Origin: Geminisphaera colitermitum TAV2
Lineage (GTDB): Bacteria > Verrucomicrobiota > Verrucomicrobiia > Opitutales > Opitutaceae
Direction of reading: 5' to 3'
DNA length: 64,000 nt
Assembly (NCBI RefSeq): GCF_000171235.2
Contig: NZ_ABEA03000176.1
Coordinates: 1 to 64,000 of the forward strand
Numbering within the stretch: the stretch's first letter is position 1; each line of letters starts with the position of its first letter. The notes beneath the pieces are model-generated. The model searched no databases, was not told the origin of the DNA, and saw only the letters and a program-made list of their open reading frames with translations. Position numbers and translations under genes: made by a program. This document shows positions 59,408-64,000 of this stretch, piece after piece.

Positions 59408-61279
59408 TCAAAACCTAAATCCTTCTTCTTCCGAATAGCTCGATGCTGTGACGACGGTCTCTAAAAGCTGGGCCATGTAGGCTACTAATTGTGATAGATC
59501 TGTCGAACCATCATCACTAGGGATCAATCCGAACGCTCCGACACCGGGCCCGGGATTTGAATCCCGGTATTGAGAGTCTATGTGACGGACAAAAATTTCT
59601 GGCTGTGCTTGTCCCGGATATAGAATGAAACTGCCGCGTGTGCCCAAGAGTGCATCACGGTAACCATGCATCGTGTGGAGATCTTCACCCTTATATGCAT
59701 GGGTTTCTTTGTCGTTAGCATCCAAGGCAGCTCTCCATTTGGTGATATCCAATCTATATTTTGCATCGAAATGTACCCAGTGAGTCATCTCTTTACACCG
59801 AATTTCAATACTGAAATCAGGATGGAATAACGTGGAGTAAGATTCTGTCCAGTTTTTGCTTGAGGAGTCGATACGCCAAAAATTACGGTTGTAATAGAGG
59901 TTCACGACAACCGGCACTTCTGAATATGTGCATGGATACTTTACCGCCGAACCGGTTCCTTTTTTAAGATCCACCCGGTAGTCCTTTTCCGTGATGATAT
60001 GGCTCAATGTTGGACGACCTTCACTCTTGCAGGTAGCTTCGATAGCTTTGCGAAGTTGGAAGTAGCACCACAACTCGTATAAATCGTGGACCGGCTTTAG
60101 GTCTCCCGATGTTGGGTCGTATTCCCCCACTGTCGTATTGAGGAGCAGACCGAAATCGAACACCAAGATGTTGCGGACGAAGTCCCGATATCCATGTCTC
60201 CGTTGCAATGTCATGGAGTTGGGCAAGGAGTCTGTGTAACCGACATTCTCCCAGAGGGGATTTTGCAAGATCTCCTCCAGTTCTCTCGACCACCGGGCGA
60301 GCGCAACATGTGTTGCTGCATATTTCTCAGGGATTCTGAGGTCGAGACTCGCGATGCGAGCGTGAAGCAAGCGAAGCGATGTCTTTACGAATCGATTTTC
60401 GATGGTGTCGTAAGTCCTCTCGATTGTATGGGCCGGCATCAGCTCCGGGGTGAATCCGCGAAAGACAGCGGCCAGAGGCCCATCTGGCTGCCATTGGCAA
60501 TCTGCTGGATTAGCCGCCATCTCGACGAGATCCGGATCCGTCACAAAGGCGAGGGGATTGGTTTTACGGTGGTTCCTATACTTGAAATGCGGTTGGGACA
60601 GGATCGCGGCCATCGACTGAGGAAGGCAGGATTCCCGGAAAAGGCGCCGCAGATGGAATATCTGCATTTGGTCCGATGCTGCCTGATCCAAGTTTTCCCG
60701 CAGGACAACCTCGGTCGCCCCATCCATATTCAAAATGATCTCCGCATGGATGTCTGCCAGCTGCTCAAGCAATTTTTGGAACTCGGTTTCATACCCGATC
60801 TTGGTAGAGACAACATCCACCAAGAGCTCGATGCCCAACCCATCGACAAATGATAACTCCGCCTTGCCCGCATAACCACGAAAATTGATTCTCCCCGTCA
60901 GGCGATATCGTCCGCCGGGGAGGACGGTGCATGCGTCTTCCCCATTAAATGAAAGTGAATTCGCAAGTTTATCCGCCCTGAATGGATAAACCGGATTGGT
61001 CGCCCTCTCGCGAGCAATCGCCTCCTCACTCGAGCGAAGCGTCGCGGTGAAATCATACTCGGTGTTCTCCCGGAGCCGTACGGGTTCGAACAGGCCGATT
61101 TCCGTATCTTCGATCGCAAGCGGCGGTATGGCTTCCCCCTCAACGCCTGCATCGCGGACTGCGATCCCTGCGATGCCGGGAATGGGAAAGGGGGGGGCAG
61201 CCGCTCGCGAACCGCTGTTTGGTGCCAACGTTAACTCGCTGGCTCCTGTCCGTAGGGAGATTTTGGCGACGGGGATCAC
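59408..61279 (-). CDS. DUF2357/PD-(D/E)XK nuclease, McrC-like partner
   Basis: 623 residues. The N-terminal and middle parts match the DUF2357 layout (EVVLRENLDQAASDQMQIFHLRRLF; HTIERTYDTIENRFVKTSLRLL). The C-terminal nuclease domain (PDDEXK_7-like) has LFHPDFSIEIR and THWVHFDAKYRLD, giving the D...DxK catalytic pattern. It overlaps the ATPase stop by 4 bp (ATGA), so the two are translationally coupled, as McrB and McrC are. It is expected to be the cleavage subunit of a restriction complex; target specificity is unknown. Confidence 0.85.
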   Translation of the reverse strand: MIPVAKISLRTGASELTLAPNSGSRAAAPPFPIPGIAGIAVRDAGVEGEAIPPLAIEDTEIGLFEPVRLRENTEYDFTATLRSSEEAIARERATNPVYPFRADKLANSLSFNGEDACTVLPGGRYRLTGRINFRGYAGKAELSFVDGLGIELLVDVVSTKIGYETEFQKLLEQLADIHAEIILNMDGATEVVLRENLDQAASDQMQIFHLRRLFRESCLPQSMAAILSQPHFKYRNHRKTNPLAFVTDPDLVEMAANPADCQWQPDGPLAAVFRGFTPELMPAHTIERTYDTIENRFVKTSLRLLHARIASLDLRIPEKYAATHVALARWSRELEEILQNPLWENVGYTDSLPNSMTLQRRHGYRDFVRNILVFDFGLLLNTTVGEYDPTSGDLKPVHDLYELWCYFQLRKAIEATCKSEGRPTLSHIITEKDYRVDLKKGTGSAVKYPCTYSEVPVVVNLYYNRNFWRIDSSSKNWTESYSTLFHPDFSIEIRCKEMTHWVHFDAKYRLDITKWRAALDANDKETHAYKGEDLHTMHGYRDALLGTRGSFILYPGQAQPEIFVRHIDSQYRDSNPGPGVGAFGLIPSDDGSTDLSQLVAYMAQLLETVVTASSYSEEEGFRF

Positions 61280-63009
61280 GCAAAATAGTTGGTGAATCCC
61301 AAACTTTTCAACGTGCCAAGCATCGTATCGATCTTCGTCGTCGAAAGCAGCAATTTGTTAGCCGCCGAATACTTCGAGAGCTCGTCAAGAACAGCTAGGA
61401 TTTGCGAACGATTGCCGTGCAATTTCGGAAGCACTTTTTGCATGCTCAGCCGGTCGAGGATCGCCTCATCTTCGGCAAATTTTCCCGGATGCTTCCCTAT
61501 GGTGGCCAGCTTCCTACTCGCGGCAATGTAGCGGTGGCATTCGGTGGTCACGCGGGGACCGAATCGATAGCGGCCAAGGAGCGCGTAAATAGCGTCGAGT
61601 TTCTCATCAAAGCTCCTGTCGGGCTCGTTCGTCCTGCCCTTCAGAAGGAATTGGGCGAGTTCCTTGGCATCAATCGCGGAGCGGTCTTCTTCCGGCAAGG
61701 CGAAGGATGTCCCCGTCTCCGACGGCTTGATCGCCGGGCACTCCAAGACAAATGCGCGATCCAGCACTTTCGGTGAGAACATGTGGGTCGTCTCGTCTAC
61801 ATTGACTGTGCCGATGATGAAGACGTTGCGCGTCAGGAACAGTCCCCTCTGATCCAGCGCCGACTTGGCGTAGGTCGTCACGACTGGGTCGCTCATGCTC
61901 GCTGCGTGCAGGAGCTCCAACTCGTATTCTCCCAGCAGCGATTCCGGCGCACTCCCTGCCGTTTCCATGACAGACAGGAACCGAGAAAAATACATTTCCA
62001 CGTGAGAGAGATTCATTTCATCCAAGATTACGAAGAACGGGATGGATGCATAATCAGGATAGTTAGCCTTGAGAAGCAACTGAATGAGCGGGGTAGAACT
62101 GTAGGTCTCGCCGCTTTTCCCGAACGGATTTTTATAGCCCAAGAGATGTCGTCCGTCCATCCAGCCGGCTTCAACGGGGATAAAGACATGATTGAACGAG
62201 TCCGGCACGCCATCGGGTTTCAGGTTAGATGCGAGCTGTCGGGCGGTCATGGTTTTTCCCGTCCCAGTCGGTCCAGATATGATGACAAACGGCTTTGCGG
62301 CCAAGGCGGTAATCAGGGTGGTGCTCACCGTGGCAGTCCGTGGTGATAACACGGCTACTGGTGGTTTCTCGTATTCGACAGTAAGGCCTTCTAGCCAGTC
62401 ATGAAACTGCTTCGGCGAGATCGCCAACGTGTCATGAAATCCATAGAATGCGCATTGTTCGTAAAAATCGCGCAGGAATATATATCCTTCCGCGGGCTCT
62501 TTCCATTCGGTTTTTTCCAGTTTGAGTTTGAGAAGTCTTTTGGCGAGCGGACCAATTTGGAGCTCTCGAAAAAGCGGGGCCAAATTATAAGGAACCTCCG
62601 TTGCTCCGTTTTTTACAGTACACAGTCCCATGGATCCCATGGAATAAACAAGATTGGTGAAGACTTTCTCACCGTAATCCTCGCGCCTGAGAACTCCCTG
62701 CATCTCTGCGGTTCGCGATCTTGCCAAGCCCGTGATCAACGTATGGTGGCTGAAAATGATCGAGATGAAGGTGAGCGCTCGAATAGCTTGGGGACCCATT
62801 GCCCGGACCTCATTCCAGAGCTCGGGCAGCCTGTTGCTTGCATCTGCCGATAGCATGTTAGCCACTTGGGAATCGGCAAGGCGCACATCCTCAATCTGCC
62901 CCCCTAAATTCGAAAGAACTTGATCTGCAGGAACGGCTTCCAGCACCTTGGCCACTTTGAAATAGCCGTTTTTGGTCAAAGAGACAATGAGATTTTCTAG
63001 TCCGGGCAT
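61276..63009 (-). CDS. McrB-like AAA+ NTPase
   Basis: 577 residues. The N-terminal ~200 residues are a helical domain I do not recognise, possibly for DNA recognition. The AAA+ core has Walker A ISGPTGTGKTMTARQLA, an insertion with EAGWMDGRHLLGYKNPFG, Walker B FFVILDEMNLSHVEMYFSRFLSVME and a sensor region GTVNVDETTHMFSPKVLDRAFVLE, all McrB-type. It sits 4 bp after the methylase stop and overlaps the nuclease start, so all three genes form one transcript. The role inferred is nucleotide-driven translocation and activation of the nuclease. Confidence 0.9.
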   Translation of the reverse strand: MPGLENLIVSLTKNGYFKVAKVLEAVPADQVLSNLGGQIEDVRLADSQVANMLSADASNRLPELWNEVRAMGPQAIRALTFISIIFSHHTLITGLARSRTAEMQGVLRREDYGEKVFTNLVYSMGSMGLCTVKNGATEVPYNLAPLFRELQIGPLAKRLLKLKLEKTEWKEPAEGYIFLRDFYEQCAFYGFHDTLAISPKQFHDWLEGLTVEYEKPPVAVLSPRTATVSTTLITALAAKPFVIISGPTGTGKTMTARQLASNLKPDGVPDSFNHVFIPVEAGWMDGRHLLGYKNPFGKSGETYSSTPLIQLLLKANYPDYASIPFFVILDEMNLSHVEMYFSRFLSVMETAGSAPESLLGEYELELLHAASMSDPVVTTYAKSALDQRGLFLTRNVFIIGTVNVDETTHMFSPKVLDRAFVLECPAIKPSETGTSFALPEEDRSAIDAKELAQFLLKGRTNEPDRSFDEKLDAIYALLGRYRFGPRVTTECHRYIAASRKLATIGKHPGKFAEDEAILDRLSMQKVLPKLHGNRSQILAVLDELSKYSAANKLLLSTTKIDTMLGTLKSLGFTNYFA

Positions 63010-63013
63010 GGCG

Positions 63014-64000
63014 TTATTTTTTTCTGGCCGTAATCAGGCACTCCTTAACGTTGCGTTGCCGATCATTCCGACGACCCATTGTCATGTGAATATGATCGAA
63101 GTCAACCACTTCAATCTTGTAAGATTTTCCCAAGATGTTGCTTGCGATGGACTCAAGCTCGCTCAATCCTATCATCCCAGTATTGCTGTAGCTGAGGACC
63201 AGATTCGAGCCTGAACTCTGAATTCCCCGAAACATGTCAGCAAAGGCGCCGCGCACCTGCGTTTGGATGCAGAAAGGGGATTGGTGACGGTATTCGCGAT
63301 ATCGACCCTTCACGAATTTCCCCTTTTCCCGTTGAATGGGTGGAAAGTCATAAAGAACCAAGGTTTCCAGCGCGTGGTAAAACCGGCTGTAGTGGACGAA
63401 ACAGTAAGGCGGATCAGCGTAAACGGTAGCAGGCGGGATGCTGGCCAGGCATTCTTTGTAGTCCAACACGGAAATGGCATGTGGATGGTCCGGTGCTCGC
63501 GTGGGTAGGGCAGCAAAGGCAACCGAGTATTTTTTTAGGAAATAATCTCGCAAGCTGCGTGCGCGATAGACCGCGATGTCTAACATGGAGGATTGAGAAG
63601 TGGCGTTGCGGAATTGAGCGTAATGCCCCGTCCCTTGGCTGACGTATGCCATCGCGTGCATGAGCGAGGTGAGAATGACAGGGTAAAAAGGCTGCTGCCG
63701 ATGTTGCTCTGCAACCTCTCGTAAGGCGTCAATCCACAGGCATTGCTCTGCGGACCACCAGGTGCCCGCGTAATATTTTGTAAAAAGATGGTAGTGATAG
63801 CCGAACGTAGCATCCACGAGTTGCCGGTTGCGGTCCTCGCAGGCATTGAAGTCTGAGATTGTCCGGGTGTGCCGGGTTGAATCCAAATCTTCAGGGAGGT
63901 ACCCGATTCGCTCGTTCACGAGAGCCTCGGCGGCTGATACAATCTCCTCGGGCGAGCCTCCCGTGCTGTTTTCCCGATGTGCGGTAAGGTAGGCGGCGGC
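63014..64000 (-). CDS. D12-class adenine-N6 DNA methyltransferase, 5' end beyond window
   Basis: The frame stays open to the right edge, so the N-terminus (including the FxGGK SAM motif expected for the class) is outside. The visible 328 codons hold the catalytic motif ATVYADPPYCFVHYSRFYH (DPPY, adenine-N6 type) and NLVLSYSNTGMIGLSELESI, with a C-terminal DFDHIHMTMGRRNDRQRNVKECLITARK, as in Dam/D12-type enzymes. It is first in the cassette with the ATPase and nuclease and likely protects host DNA. Confidence 0.85.
   Translation of the reverse strand, partial: AAAYLTAHRENSTGGSPEEIVSAAEALVNERIGYLPEDLDSTRHTRTISDFNACEDRNRQLVDATFGYHYHLFTKYYAGTWWSAEQCLWIDALREVAEQHRQQPFYPVILTSLMHAMAYVSQGTGHYAQFRNATSQSSMLDIAVYRARSLRDYFLKKYSVAFAALPTRAPDHPHAISVLDYKECLASIPPATVYADPPYCFVHYSRFYHALETLVLYDFPPIQREKGKFVKGRYREYRHQSPFCIQTQVRGAFADMFRGIQSSGSNLVLSYSNTGMIGLSELESIASNILGKSYKIEVVDFDHIHMTMGRRNDRQRNVKECLITARKK

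Overview
The window looks like chromosomal DNA of a high-GC Gram-negative bacterium of the Verrucomicrobiota, probably Opitutaceae. This is inferred from gene content: a PEP-CTERM surface protein, a TIGR03790-type protein, a GH78-like glycosidase, lpxA, a type IV pseudopilin with a DNA-binding-dye-free short C-terminal region, and a nuo operon without nuoEFG. I could not run a database search. Two traits run through everything: very long G or C homopolymer tracts (10-20 nt) inside and between genes, and several families of short palindromic or inverted repeats, some inserted inside reading frames.

Layout. 1-6.0 kb: partial scpA, gdhA, a LuxR-type response regulator with its MASE1-like histidine kinase, and a REC-GGEEF diguanylate cyclase. 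6.2-11.5 kb: a PDZ protein, the ybaB-recR-prfC cluster and lpxA. 11.6-19.9 kb: an IS5-type element, a lysine 2,3-aminomutase, an EVE protein, an FGE-sulfatase-domain membrane protein, tyrA and a frameshifted priA. 19.9-22.0 kb: a nest of an IS4-type element and two related MITEs sitting in palindromic repeats. 22-34.5 kb: GH78-like enzyme, DUF1275 membrane protein, hemH, a SNF2 helicase, rsmD, a pseudopilin, a PEP-CTERM protein, a His-rich protein, yceH and a TIGR03790 protein.

34.5-48.5 kb: a minus-strand complex I operon in the order nuoA-B-C-D-I-H-J-K-L-M-M2-N. It has two NuoM-type pump subunits, and NuoL has a lateral helix about 25-29 residues longer than usual. Together these predict a four-pump complex I. 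The operon is studded with foreign DNA: a REP-associated transposase (RAYT) with its REP sequences, a GxxExxY gene bracketed by inverted repeats, decamer repeats inside nuoB and nuoC, and G tracts that put nuoM2 and nuoN out of frame as given.

48.8-52.9 kb: hemB, a DJ-1/PfpI protein, an NAD-dependent epimerase-like protein and a BaiN/HI0933-type flavoprotein. 53.0-64.0 kb: tRNA-Pro(TGG) followed by a lower-GC accessory island. It contains a large serine recombinase, a second IS5 copy that cuts the recombinase 3' end, the remains of a ubiquitin-like conjugation operon (truncated E2-like, frameshifted JAB-E1 fusion), a third IS, and a compact methylase / McrB-like ATPase / DUF2357-PD-(D/E)XK nuclease cassette that runs off the right edge.
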